Origin: CAYWMY01 sp046352935
Lineage (GTDB): Bacteria; Pseudomonadota; Gammaproteobacteria; Steroidobacterales; Steroidobacteraceae
NCBI GenBank assembly: GCA_046352935.1
Contig: JAXMGR010000010.1
Span: 62,001-126,000, forward strand
Reading direction: 5' to 3'
DNA length: 64,000 bases
In this document: positions 33,027 to 45,652 of the stretch, one piece after another
How positions within the stretch are numbered: position 1 is the stretch's first letter
How the letters are laid out: every line of letters begins with the position of its first letter
Translations under genes and position numbers: made by a program
The notes under the pieces: model-generated
Database searches by the model: none
Told to the model about the DNA's origin: nothing
What the model saw: the letters and a program-made list of their open reading frames with translations, nothing else

Positions 33027-35930
33027 CTAGAGTACTTCGCGCTGGTAGATCTGCTGCGGCGATCCGGGGAACAGGCCGAACGCCGCGGTACCGGCGGGGT
33101 TCGCGAAGGTGCCGGGCGCATGCCATGGGAACCGCAGCCAGACAGGGGCTGTGGCGTCGACGGTGACGCTGCCGCTGTTGCCGGATCCGGGTGCGGCCAG
33201 TGTCAGGTTGAAGTCGCCGCCCCCGGCGACGCTGCGGAACTGCAGACCCACCGGCGACGGTGCCGCGCAGCCCGCGCCGCTCGTGCCCGGCGACCCGCTG
33301 TCACGCACGCAGGTCTCGCCGGCGCCCAGCGAACCCTTGAAATCGCTGAGGCTCAGCGTGATGCCGGTGGTGCAGCTGTCCTCGGTATTGCGCCGGAAGC
33401 CGCTGGCGCCGGCGTAGTACTCCGTGCGCAGCAGCAGCGGCAGGTCCAGCAGTTCCGAGCTGACGCCGTTCCTGAATGCGAGCCGGCCGTAGCGCTGCGT
33501 GGCACCCGCGGAGAAGCCGATGCCGGAAGCGGCCCCGAAGGTCACTGGATTCGTCGCGGCGACGCCATCGGCGTCGATGACGTTGATGGCGAGGCGGACG
33601 ACGGCGTCGAAGGGCACCACGGGTGTGCTGCGCGTGAACGCGATGCCGGTACCTGCGCTGAAGGTCAGCGTGCCGACGCCGCTGCCGCTCGAGGCGATGG
33701 CGGGGTCGGCCGTGGTTGCGGGCAGGCCGCTCGTGTCGAGTGCGCCGGTGGTCGTCGTGTACTGGCGGCCCGTCAGCGAGCCGTTGGTGAGGCGGAAGAA
33801 GGCGCCCGCGTAGTTCTGCGTCGTCGAGCCGTCCGCCGCCACGGCCGTCACGGTGATCTCTGGTGCGACAGTGTAGACGAAGGGTTGTCCGAGGTACGTG
33901 TAACCGCCCGCCACACAGGCGGTGCCGAACAGCGGCGTGTTGAGCACGGTGGTGAAGTGGTCGGGGACGAAACGGCCGACGTTGCCGCTCGTGGTGCCCG
34001 TGACATTACCCGCGCCGAGATAGTCCGCGTCGCTGATCGAGGGCACGAGCCGGATGATGCCGACCTCAGGCCACGCGAAGTCCGTGCCGGTTGCGCGGCC
34101 GTTGCTGAAGCCGGTGAAGCCGGTGGGCTGCGCGATCGTGGCAACACGGCCGCCCGCCGGCAGCACGAGCGACGGTGCGAGAGTGACGCTCTCGGCGGGA
34201 CTCTCGCGGCCGAAGTTAGGCGTGGCGGAGCCTTCCGCATCGTAGGCCGTGACCGTGGCCGAGAATGCGTGGCCGGCGGGCAGGAAGACCGTGTCGTTCA
34301 CGGCGCTCGCTCCCGGATTCGCGACGCCGTTGTCCGCGCGCCGGATGTTCGTGATGACGAAGTCGGCCGGCCGCATGGCAATGTTGCCGGTTGCCCCGCG
34401 GATGCTCGTGCCGGATTCCTTCATGCCGAGTGTGACGAGCCCGGCGTCCTTGTACTTGAGGGTCGCGACCGCCTGGCCTGCGGTGAACGTCACGCTCTGC
34501 GCGACAGCCGAGCCTTCAGCGGTCGCGATCGACGTGCCGTTGATGGTCGCGCTGCGCGTGCCGCTCGCGGGATTCACGTAGGTCGACCAGAAAGCGAGGT
34601 TCTTCGCGCCCGTGTAGGTCGTGATGATCCCGCAGGTCGGATCGGTGGGCGTCTGGCCGTAGGCCGTGATGTGCACGGGTACGCTGCTGCCGGCGGTCTG
34701 CGCGAGCGTGAACACCGGGATCGACCCGGGCGGGGGATTCGACAGCGCCGAGGAGGTCACCGTGAAGCCGCTCGGCGCGAACACGACCGAGCCCTGCGTC
34801 TCGTCGTCCGCGACACTCGTGGTATTCGAGTCGACGGCATCGACCTTGATGGTCGCGGCACCCGCGCGATAGCGCAGCAGCAGCGTGATGCTGCTCTCGG
34901 AGGTGCTCCATCTGTAAGAAGCTGCGCCATCGTCGCTCACAGGATCGGTGAGAGTGCCGGAACCAGAGGACAGCAGCCAGCTGCCCCGCGCGGTCGTCGT
35001 CGACAGGTTCATCGTGCCGTTGTAGCCCGTGATCGGCGTTCCGGCCGCGTTGATCGCGGTGATGGTGACGGCGTGATCGAGACAGTACAGGCCCGCGGCG
35101 CTGTAGCTCAGGCGGAAGGCGCTCGGCAGGTTCTGCCTGCTGAAGCGCAGGCCCGTGTTGCTGCCGGGTGGACCGTTCTGGACGATGGCGTAGTCGGTGG
35201 TCGAGAGCTGCCAGCCGACCTGCGCCGGCCCGACGCCAGTAGCCGAACCGTTCGCGATGTCGTCGATGGCGCCGTACATGAAGTAGAAGTCGCCGTTCTC
35301 GTGCAGCTGGACCTGCAGGCTGTAACTGGTGCCGGCCGCACTCCACTGCGGCAGGGCTTCCCAGTTCACATAGAAGATGCGATTCGGCGCGCTGCCCGTG
35401 GTGCCGTAGCGGATGGCGCCACCGGCCGCGGAATCGAGGTCCGCGCCATAGATCCGCATGGTGTTGTTGGTGTTCGCCGAGGGCATGGGGTCCGGGTAGG
35501 TGCGCGGTGGTCCGACGGACTGCGTGCCGAAGTAGCACCGGGTGTTGTTGAACTGGAGCCGGCCGTTGGTGAATACGCGGAGCTGCGTGTAGCTCGTCGT
35601 GCCGAACTGGAACGAGAACCCGATGTTGATGGTTGCCGAAATGCTGTCCTCGCCGTTCGTGTCCGGGCAGCCGAGCCCTGAGGCCCAGCTCGTGATTCGT
35701 GTCTCGCTTCCGGTCGACACCCAGTTGTAGCTGGTCGAGGACACGGAGTAGGTGGCCGCGACCGCCGGCAGGCCGGTGACCAGACCGATGACGGTGCAGA
35801 CGAGCAGCGCGACGGTGGCGTGGGCATGACCACGTAATGGCCGCCACGTCACGGTCCGCGTGCGTCGCCAAAGGGATCCTGCAATCCAGGCTGGCATCGA
35901 CCCGATCCATCGGTTCAGGGAGAGGCCCAT
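33027..35930 (-). CDS. Large exported DUF6701 (MshQ-like) protein
   Basis: 967 residues. An N-terminal basic segment is followed by a hydrophobic helix (about 40-60, ATVALLVCTVIGLVTGLPAV) acting as signal or anchor. The next ~200 residues form a Cys-containing beta domain (SFQFGTTSYTQLRVFTNGRL). Ig-like, Thr/Ser/Gly-rich beta repeats follow. The C-terminal ~250 residues have the DUF6701 pattern (YGRLAFRNGVSSELLDLPL to AFGLFPGSPQQIYQREVL). Related proteins sit in MSHA pilus clusters (MshQ), but no pilin or assembly gene is nearby. A surface or periplasmic adhesion role is plausible but inferred. The start is uncertain because of the long pre-signal region. Confidence 0.8.
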   Translation of the reverse strand: MGLSLNRWIGSMPAWIAGSLWRRTRTVTWRPLRGHAHATVALLVCTVIGLVTGLPAVAATYSVSSTSYNWVSTGSETRITSWASGLGCPDTNGEDSISATINIGFSFQFGTTSYTQLRVFTNGRLQFNNTRCYFGTQSVGPPRTYPDPMPSANTNNTMRIYGADLDSAAGGAIRYGTTGSAPNRIFYVNWEALPQWSAAGTSYSLQVQLHENGDFYFMYGAIDDIANGSATGVGPAQVGWQLSTTDYAIVQNGPPGSNTGLRFSRQNLPSAFRLSYSAAGLYCLDHAVTITAINAAGTPITGYNGTMNLSTTTARGSWLLSSGSGTLTDPVSDDGAASYRWSTSESSITLLLRYRAGAATIKVDAVDSNTTSVADDETQGSVVFAPSGFTVTSSALSNPPPGSIPVFTLAQTAGSSVPVHITAYGQTPTDPTCGIITTYTGAKNLAFWSTYVNPASGTRSATINGTSIATAEGSAVAQSVTFTAGQAVATLKYKDAGLVTLGMKESGTSIRGATGNIAMRPADFVITNIRRADNGVANPGASAVNDTVFLPAGHAFSATVTAYDAEGSATPNFGRESPAESVTLAPSLVLPAGGRVATIAQPTGFTGFSNGRATGTDFAWPEVGIIRLVPSISDADYLGAGNVTGTTSGNVGRFVPDHFTTVLNTPLFGTACVAGGYTYLGQPFVYTVAPEITVTAVAADGSTTQNYAGAFFRLTNGSLTGRQYTTTTGALDTSGLPATTADPAIASSGSGVGTLTFSAGTGIAFTRSTPVVPFDAVVRLAINVIDADGVAATNPVTFGAASGIGFSAGATQRYGRLAFRNGVSSELLDLPLLLRTEYYAGASGFRRNTEDSCTTGITLSLSDFKGSLGAGETCVRDSGSPGTSGAGCAAPSPVGLQFRSVAGGGDFNLTLAAPGSGNSGSVTVDATAPVWLRFPWHAPGTFANPAGTAAFGLFPGSPQQIYQREVL

Positions 35931-36045
35931 CCATCGGCCATCCGGCGCGCGCCTTTAGCGAGGGAGCGGCCCTCCTGATCCGCTCCCGGGATCCCGGTGG
36001 CGGCGGGTACCCGATCCAGAAGGTCCGGTCGGGGCGCGACCGCGG

Positions 36046-36075
36046 TTGTTCAGGACCGGCCCGGGAGCGTATGCT
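36046..36075 (+). promoter_or_regulatory. Candidate promoter of the glycine riboswitch-gcv operon
   Basis: TTGTTC (36046-36051) and TATGCT (36070-36075) with an 18-base spacer place a start site near 36083, just before the first aptamer. The -35 is weak. The rest of 35931-36045 shows nothing recognisable. Confidence 0.4.
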
Positions 36076-36100
36076 CCGCCTCGCTCAGCGAGACGACCTT

Positions 36101-36298
36101 GCCGGAGAGACCCCCGTGAACCGGGGGCGCCGAAGGCGCAAGTTCCGCCCGGAAACGCTCAGGCAAAAGAACGGCAGGTTGGGGCGCCGGTCCTCGTGGC
36201 AGGCGTGGCTCGCGGGCTCTGGAGAGCGGTGGAGGCGACTCCACCCACCGAAGGGGAGTGGCGCCCGTGCGCCCGATCTCTCAGGTCAACGGACAGAG
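36101..36298 (+). promoter_or_regulatory. Tandem glycine riboswitch (gcvT RNA motif)
   Basis: Two complete aptamers lie end to end. Aptamer 1 (36101-36175) has P1 GCCG/CGGC, GGAGAGAC, a CCCCCG/CGGGGG hairpin, GCCGAAGGCGCAAG and the CTCAGGCAAAAGAAC core. Aptamer 2 (36217-36298) has P1 CTCTG/CAGAG, GGAGAGCGG, a GGTGGAG/CTCCACC hairpin, ACCGAAGGGG and ATCTCTCAGGTCAACGGAC. The linker is about 41 bases. Glycine binding controls the gcv genes that start 69 bases downstream, through the hairpin that follows directly. Confidence 0.95.
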
Positions 36299-36336
36299 GG
36301 GCGGCAGGCATCGCAGAGGTGCCTGCCGCCCTTTTT
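36299..36336 (+). terminator. Riboswitch expression-platform terminator
   Basis: A 12-bp stem (36299-36310 with 36320-36331), 9-base loop and five T (36332-36336), beginning one base after the P1 strand of aptamer 2 and ending 31 bases before gcvT. The position indicates premature termination when glycine is low, as in known activating glycine riboswitches. Confidence 0.92.
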
Positions 36337-36367
36337 CGTTGCGGACCGCAGCCACCGGAGCTCCAGC

Positions 36368-37465
36368 ATGGCCAGACGTACCCCTCTCCACGATCTGCAC
36401 GGCGCGCGAGGTGCGCGCTTCGTCGACTTCGGTGGCTGGGACATGCCGCTGCACTATGGTTCGCAGATCGATGAACACCACGCCGTGCGGCGCTCGAGCG
36501 GGGTCTTCGACGTCTCGCACATGTGCAGCGTCGATGTCCGCGGCGTGCGATCGACGGAATTCCTGCGGCAGTTGCTCGCCAACGACGTCGCGAAGCTGAA
36601 GGCCGACGGCCAGGCGCTCTACTCGTGCATGCTCAATGACTCGGCCGGCGTGATCGACGACCTGATCGCGTACCGGCGATCCACGGACCACTACCGCCTG
36701 GTCGTGAACGCCTCGCGCCGCGACGTCGATCTCGCCTGGATCCGCGGCCGTGCGCGGGGCTTCGGGGTCGAGGTCGTCGAGCGCGCCGATCTCGCCATGA
36801 TCTCGATCCAGGGCCCGCTGGCGCGCGAGCGGACGCTGCCCGTGCTGCCCGGTGCGCTCGGCGCGCCGGCCCAGGGGCTCGCCCCGTTCACCAGTGCAGG
36901 CCACGGTGACTGGCTCGTCGCGCGCACCGGTTACACGGGCGAGGACGGCTTCGAGGTGATGTTGCCGGCCACGGACGCAGGCAGCTTCTGGACCGGCCTG
37001 CTCGATGCGGGCGTGCAGCCCTGCGGACTCGGCGCGCGCGATACCCTGCGCCTGGAGGCCGGCCTCGCCCTCTACGGCAACGACATGGACGAGACCACCC
37101 ACCCGCTCGAATCGCGGCTCGCCTGGACCGTCGCCTTCGATCCGCCGGACCGGGATTTCGTCGGTCGAACGGCGCTGGAGACGGTGCGCCGCGACGGTCC
37201 GGCGCGCAAGCTCGTCGGCCTCCTGCTGCGCGGCCGCGGCGTGCTGCGCTCCCACCAGAAGGTGTCGAGCGACGGTGTACCGGTCGGCGAGATCACGAGC
37301 GGCACGTTCGCGCCGACGCTCGCGCGCTCGATCGCCTTCGCCCGCGTCGCCGCCACCGCGCCCGACACCCTGATGGTCGACATCCGCGGCCAGGTGCACG
37401 AGGCGCGCGTCGTGACGCCGCCGTTCGTGCGCAACGGCGCCGCACGCATTCCGCTCGATCCCTGA
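36368..37465 (+). CDS. gcvT: Glycine cleavage system T protein (aminomethyltransferase)
   Basis: 365 residues from the ATG at 36368 (GGAG upstream). The frame continues upstream through the riboswitch, but that part is non-coding. RTPLHDLHGARGARFVDFGG at the N-terminus and GYTGEDGFEV in the middle match the family. It transfers the aminomethyl carbon from the H protein to THF, releasing ammonia and making methylene-THF. First gene of gcvT-gcvH-gcvPA-gcvPB, expressed behind a glycine riboswitch. Confidence 0.96.
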   Translation: MARRTPLHDLHGARGARFVDFGGWDMPLHYGSQIDEHHAVRRSSGVFDVSHMCSVDVRGVRSTEFLRQLLANDVAKLKADGQALYSCMLNDSAGVIDDLIAYRRSTDHYRLVVNASRRDVDLAWIRGRARGFGVEVVERADLAMISIQGPLARERTLPVLPGALGAPAQGLAPFTSAGHGDWLVARTGYTGEDGFEVMLPATDAGSFWTGLLDAGVQPCGLGARDTLRLEAGLALYGNDMDETTHPLESRLAWTVAFDPPDRDFVGRTALETVRRDGPARKLVGLLLRGRGVLRSHQKVSSDGVPVGEITSGTFAPTLARSIAFARVAATAPDTLMVDIRGQVHEARVVTPPFVRNGAARIPLDP

Positions 37466-37496
37466 AGCAACCATCCGGACCCGGAGAGACGACACC

Positions 37497-37889
37497 ATGT
37501 CCGATGCACCCGCAGACCTGAAGTACACGGCCTCCCATGAATGGGTCCGCACGCTGCCCGACGGCGAAGTCGAGGTCGGCATCACGCAGCACGCGCAGCA
37601 GGCCCTCGGCGACCTGGTGTTCGTCGAATTGCCCGACGAGGGCCGCGTCGTTGCCGCGGGCGAGGCCTGCGTGGTCGTCGAGTCGGTCAAGGCCGCCTCC
37701 GACGTCTACAGCCCCGTCGCCGGCGAGGTCGTCGCAACCAATATCGCGCTCACGGCCGATCCCGGCCTCGTCAATCAGGATCCCTACGGCAGGGGCTGGC
37801 TGTTCCGGCTGCGTCCGTCTGCCGGTGCAGGCGCGGGCCTGATGGACGCAGAGGCCTACCTCGCGCGCGTCGCGGCCGAGAGTCACTGA
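37497..37889 (+). CDS. gcvH: Glycine cleavage system H protein
   Basis: 130 residues. The lipoyl attachment site is Lys65 in VVVESVKAASDVYSP; the N-terminal LKYTASHEWVR is typical. The lipoamide arm shuttles the aminomethyl group between P, T and L proteins. GGAGAG lies just upstream of the ATG. The L protein (lipoamide dehydrogenase) is not in this window and is usually shared with other complexes. Confidence 0.97.
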   Translation: MSDAPADLKYTASHEWVRTLPDGEVEVGITQHAQQALGDLVFVELPDEGRVVAAGEACVVVESVKAASDVYSPVAGEVVATNIALTADPGLVNQDPYGRGWLFRLRPSAGAGAGLMDAEAYLARVAAESH

Positions 37890-37906
37890 GCGCCGCGGAG
37901 TCCGAC

Positions 37907-39280
37907 ATGCCGTTCATTCCCCACACGGACGACGATGTACGCGAGATGCTGGGCACCATCGGCGTCGCGGGCATCGACGATCTGTTCGACGAGATCCCGC
38001 CTGCGCTGCGTCTCGGCGACGCCCCGCTGATCCCGCCGGCCCTGACCGAGGCCGAGGTCGGTCGTCTCACGGCTGCGCGCGCGCGGCAGGACGGCCGGCT
38101 CGTCTGCTTCGCGGGTGCCGGCGCCTACGATCATCACGTGCCCGCCGCGGTCTGGGCGATCGCGAGCCGCGGCGAGTACTACAGCGCCTATACGCCCTAC
38201 CAGGCCGAGGCCAGCCAGGGCACGCTGCAGACGATCTACGAATACCAGTCGATGATCGCGGGCCTCACCGGCATGGCTGCGTCGAACGCCTCGCTGTACG
38301 ACGGCGCGTCCGCGCTCTCGGAAGCCGTGCTGATGGCCGTGCGCGCGAACCGGCGCTCGAAGTCCCACCGCATGCTGATCCCGGCCACGGTTCATCCGCA
38401 CTACCGGCAGGTTGCGACGTCGGTCGGGCAGCTCCAGGACGTCCATTTCGAGACCGTGACGTATCGGGACGGGGATGGCCGCGTTGCGTCCGGGGACCTC
38501 GAGGCGCACGGCGGCGGGGACGTCACCGCGCTCGTGATCCAGCAGCCGAACTTCTTCGGCGCGCTCGAGGACGTCGACACGCTGACCGACTGGGCGCACG
38601 CCCGCGGCGCACTCGTCATCGCGGTCGTGAACCCCATGTCGCTCGCGATCCTGAAGCCACCCGGGCAGTGGGGCCGCAACGGCGCCGACATCGTCGTCGG
38701 TGAAGGCCAGCCGCTCGGTGTGCCGCTGTCGGGTGGCGGACCCTACTTCGGGTTCATGACCACGCGTACCGAGCATCTCCGCCAGATGCCGGGCCGCATC
38801 GTCGGCCGCACCGTCGACGCCGATGGCCGCGAAGGCTTCACACTGACACTGCAGGCACGCGAGCAGCACATCCGCCGCGGCAAGGCGACGTCCAACATCT
38901 GCACGAACCAGGCGCTGCTGGTCACGGCCGCGACGATCTACCTGTCGCTGCTCGGACCCACGGGCCTCGAACGTGTCGCGGCCGCGAGCCACGCACGCTG
39001 CAATCAGCTCGTCGGTGCGCTCAGCGCGATTCCCGGAGTCCGTCTTGCGTTCGACGGACCCCGGTTCAACGAGGCCGTGCTGCAGCTCGACAGGCCCGTT
39101 GCGCCGGTGCTGCAGGCGCTGGCCGCGCGCGGCATCCTGGGTGGTGTCGATCTCGCGACCTGGTACCCGGAACTGGGACCCGCGCTGCTCGTCTGCGCGA
39201 CCGAGACGCGCACCGACGCCGACATCGAGGCCTTCGCCGCTGCGCTGTCCGCCGTCCTCGCCGCGCCGGGCGCGGCCTGA
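37907..39280 (+). CDS. gcvPA: Glycine dehydrogenase (decarboxylating) subunit 1
   Basis: 457 residues from the ATG at 37907, 17 bases after gcvH; upstream in-frame sequence belongs to gcvH. It corresponds to the N-terminal half of the E. coli P protein (MPFIPHTDDDVREMLGTIGV, YTPYQAEASQGTLQTIYEYQ). The P protein is split into two genes here, as in Gram-positive bacteria and several gammaproteobacterial lineages. It pairs with gcvPB to decarboxylate glycine. Confidence 0.96.
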   Translation: MPFIPHTDDDVREMLGTIGVAGIDDLFDEIPPALRLGDAPLIPPALTEAEVGRLTAARARQDGRLVCFAGAGAYDHHVPAAVWAIASRGEYYSAYTPYQAEASQGTLQTIYEYQSMIAGLTGMAASNASLYDGASALSEAVLMAVRANRRSKSHRMLIPATVHPHYRQVATSVGQLQDVHFETVTYRDGDGRVASGDLEAHGGGDVTALVIQQPNFFGALEDVDTLTDWAHARGALVIAVVNPMSLAILKPPGQWGRNGADIVVGEGQPLGVPLSGGGPYFGFMTTRTEHLRQMPGRIVGRTVDADGREGFTLTLQAREQHIRRGKATSNICTNQALLVTAATIYLSLLGPTGLERVAAASHARCNQLVGALSAIPGVRLAFDGPRFNEAVLQLDRPVAPVLQALAARGILGGVDLATWYPELGPALLVCATETRTDADIEAFAAALSAVLAAPGAA

Positions 39281-39296
39281 CCGGAGATCGAAGAAC

Positions 39297-40790
39297 ATGT
39301 CCGCGAAAGAAAAGCTGATCTTCGAACTGTCGAGACCGGGCCGCGGCACGCGCGCGCACTGGCCCGAGGCGGCTCCGCCGGACGACCTGCCCGCGACACT
39401 GCGTCGCCAGACACCGCCGCCGCTGCCGGAGGCCGGTGAACTCGACGTGGTGCGTCACTACACGCGGCTGTCGCGCCTGAACTTCTCCATCGACACGCAC
39501 TTCTACCCGCTGGGTTCGTGCACGATGAAGTACAACCCGAAGGCCTGCGACGCGCTCGCGTCGCTGCCGGAGTCGCGCGGCCTGCATCCGCTGACGCCGG
39601 CTTCGCACAGCCAGGGACTGCTGGCCTGCCTGCACGAGCTGCAGGAGATGCTGAAGGCCGTCACGGGCATGCGCGGCGTGTCGCTGACGCCGATGGCCGG
39701 TGCGCAGGGGGAGTTCGCGGGCGTCGCGATGATCCGTGCATTCCACCGTGCACGCGGTGACCACGGCCGTACCGAGATCATCGTTCCGAGCGCCGCCCAC
39801 GGCACCAATCCCGCGACTGCGGCGATGTGCGGCTACGCCATCCGCGAGGTGCCGGTTGCGGCCGACGGCGATGTGGACCTGGACGCGCTGTGCGCGGCCG
39901 TGGGACCCGCGACCGCGGGCATCATGCTGACGAACCCCTCGACGCTAGGCGTGTTCGAGCGGCGTATCGAGGAGGTCTCGCGCATCGTGCATTCCGCCGG
40001 TGGCCTGCTGTACTACGACGGTGCGAACCTGAACGCGATCCTCGGCCGCGTGCGGCCCGGCGACATGGGATTCGACGTGATCCACCTGAACCTGCACAAG
40101 ACCTTCGCCACGCCGCACGGCGGCGGTGGCCCGGGTTCGGGTGCCGTCGGCGTCAGCGAGCGGCTGCTGCCGTTCATGCCGGTGCCGCTGGTCGCGCGTG
40201 ACGGCGAGCGATATCGCTGGCTCGACGAGCGCGACCTGCCGCAGAGCATCGGTCGCCTGTCGGCCTTCGCGGGCAACACCGGCGTGCTGCTCAGGGCCTG
40301 GGTCTACCTGCGCCTGCTCGGCTGGCAGGGGCTCACGCGCGTGAGCGGCTTCGCGACGCTGAACGCCAATTACGTGATGGCGCGGTTGCGCACGGCGGGG
40401 TTCGATCTCGCCTATCCCTCGCGCCGCGCCACTCACGAGTTCATCGTGACGCTGAAGCGCCAGGCGAAGGAACTCGGCGTCAACGCGCTGGACTACGCGA
40501 AGCGACTCCTGGACCACGAGGTACACGCACCGACAACGTACTTCCCGCTGCTGGTGCCGGAGTGCCTGCTCATCGAGCCCACCGAGACCGAGAGCCGCGA
40601 GACGCTCGACGCCTTCGTCGAGGCACTGATCGCGATCGACGCGGAGGCGCGCGGGAACCCGGAGATCGTTCGCTCAGCGCCGCACAGCACGGTCGTGCGG
40701 CGTCTCGACGACGTGCGCGCCTCGCGCCAGCCCGACATCGTCTGGCAGGCACCGGGAGCGGTCGCACCGGAATCTGCGGCCGCGGGCTGA
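39297..40790 (+). CDS. gcvPB: Glycine dehydrogenase (decarboxylating) subunit 2
   Basis: 497 residues from the ATG at 39297, preceded by GGAG. The PLP-binding Lys lies in HLNLHKTFATPHGGGGPG; FYPLGSCTMKYNPK near the N-terminus is characteristic. It is the PLP-carrying half of the split P protein. It ends 45 bases before the convergent metH stop. Confidence 0.96.
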   Translation: MSAKEKLIFELSRPGRGTRAHWPEAAPPDDLPATLRRQTPPPLPEAGELDVVRHYTRLSRLNFSIDTHFYPLGSCTMKYNPKACDALASLPESRGLHPLTPASHSQGLLACLHELQEMLKAVTGMRGVSLTPMAGAQGEFAGVAMIRAFHRARGDHGRTEIIVPSAAHGTNPATAAMCGYAIREVPVAADGDVDLDALCAAVGPATAGIMLTNPSTLGVFERRIEEVSRIVHSAGGLLYYDGANLNAILGRVRPGDMGFDVIHLNLHKTFATPHGGGGPGSGAVGVSERLLPFMPVPLVARDGERYRWLDERDLPQSIGRLSAFAGNTGVLLRAWVYLRLLGWQGLTRVSGFATLNANYVMARLRTAGFDLAYPSRRATHEFIVTLKRQAKELGVNALDYAKRLLDHEVHAPTTYFPLLVPECLLIEPTETESRETLDAFVEALIAIDAEARGNPEIVRSAPHSTVVRRLDDVRASRQPDIVWQAPGAVAPESAAAG

Positions 40791-40801
40791 GATCACAGGG
40801 C

Positions 40802-40829
40802 GGCCGCAGCGCCCGACGAGGGCGCGGCC
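40802..40829. repeat. GC-rich hairpin between convergent gcvPB and metH
   Basis: GGCCGC-AGC-GCCC pairs with GGGCGCGGCC, leaving a three-base bulge. It sits in the 45-base gap between convergent stops. No T-run follows on either strand, so its role as a bidirectional terminator is only possible. Confidence 0.35.
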
Positions 40830-40835
40830 TGCTCC

Positions 40836-44534
<3,699 letters not shown>

Positions 44535-44547
44535 GGGCTGTTGCGCC

Positions 44548-45456
44548 TCAGGTCGCGGCGGCCGCGCGCAGTCCGAGCGCGTGGCAGACGGCAAAGCTCA
44601 GGTCGGCGCGGTTCAGCGTGTAGAAGTGGAACTCGCGCACGCCGTGACGCTGCAGGGTCTCCACTTCCTCGATCGCCACCGCCGCGGCGATCAGCCTGTG
44701 GGTCTCCGGATCGCCGTCGAGTCCCTCGAAGCGCCGTGCGAGTACCGCCGGCACGCTGGCTCCGCAGCGGGCCGCGAAGCGCTGCACCTGCGTGAAGCGT
44801 GTGATCGGCAGTATGCCCGGCACGATCGGCACGGTGATGCCGGCGCGCGCGCAGGCGTCACGGAAGCGCAGCCAGATGTCCGTGTCGAAGCAGAACTGGG
44901 TCACCGCGCGCGATGCCCCCGCGTCGATCTTGCGCCTGAGGTTGTCGAGATCGGCGGCGGCGCCCGGCGCTTCGGGGTGCACCTCGGGGTACGCGGCCAC
45001 GCTGATGTCGAAGTCGCCCACGCCCCGCAGGCCCCGCACCAGGTCCGCCGCATGGTGGAATCCGTCGGGATGCGGAACATAACCCGCTGCCCCCGCCGGC
45101 GGATCGCCGCGCAGGGCGACGATGTGGCGGATGCCCTCGTCCCAGTAACGGCGGGCGATGTCGAGCACTTCGCCTCGCGGCGCACCGACGCAGGTGAGGT
45201 GTGGCGCGACGCACAGCCGGGTCTGCTGCCGGAGCCTGGAGACCAGCGCGTGCGTGTGGTCGCGCGTCGATCCATCGGCACCGTAGGTCACCGACACGAA
45301 CCGCGGTCCGAGCGGTGCAAGCTGGAGCACCGATTGCCAGAGGCTCTCGGCCATCGCGGCCGTCTTCGGCGGAAAGAACTCGAAAGACACCACCGGCGCG
45401 GTGGTACCCGCGGTCCGCGTGTCGTCCTGGCGCTGTGCGTTCGGCTGGACCTGCAC
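44548..45456 (-). CDS. metF: Methylenetetrahydrofolate reductase
   Basis: 302 residues from a GTG at 45456 preceded by GAGG at seven bases. The longer frame reaching 45567 adds residues unlike the family, and E. coli MetF has 296. VVSFEFFPPKT, VSVTYGADGSTRDHT and AVTQFCFDTDIWLRF are conserved. It reduces methylene-THF, which the gcv system produces, to methyl-THF for MetH. Confidence 0.95.
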   Translation of the reverse strand: MQVQPNAQRQDDTRTAGTTAPVVSFEFFPPKTAAMAESLWQSVLQLAPLGPRFVSVTYGADGSTRDHTHALVSRLRQQTRLCVAPHLTCVGAPRGEVLDIARRYWDEGIRHIVALRGDPPAGAAGYVPHPDGFHHAADLVRGLRGVGDFDISVAAYPEVHPEAPGAAADLDNLRRKIDAGASRAVTQFCFDTDIWLRFRDACARAGITVPIVPGILPITRFTQVQRFAARCGASVPAVLARRFEGLDGDPETHRLIAAAVAIEEVETLQRHGVREFHFYTLNRADLSFAVCHALGLRAAAAT

Positions 45457-45652
45457 TTCGATACCTCGACGGAGAATCGGCCCGCATCTTACAACGAGCC
45501 CTGCATCCGGCCGGCGCCCGTGGCCCTGTTCGGCCTGCGCACGGGCCGGATGGGACGATAGCGCCATGAGGATGGCTCATGGATGCCAATATTGGACTGC
45601 CGATCGATCCCCGGTAGATTGTCTGAACTACCGCAGCTTCCGGACACAGTGC
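45457..45652. promoter_or_regulatory. Divergent metF / Lrp-type regulator intergenic region
   Basis: About 196 bases separate the start of metF from the start of the Lrp-type gene. An AT-richer patch lies at about 45586-45600 (CCAATATTGG at 45587-45596 is a perfect 10-bp palindrome). The palindrome could be a regulator site for either gene. No riboswitch consensus was seen on either strand. Confidence 0.4.

Noticed and set aside
33120..35681. 853-codon open frame on the plus strand opposite the MshQ-like gene
   Set aside because: Arg/Ala/Gly-rich composition with no family signature; it mirrors the codon bias of the real minus-strand gene, which has a signal sequence and a recognised C-terminal domain.
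45457..45652. Possible SAH or cobalamin riboswitch upstream of metF-metH
   Set aside because: The conserved cores of those RNAs were looked for by eye on the minus strand and not found; only the palindrome CCAATATTGG stands out.
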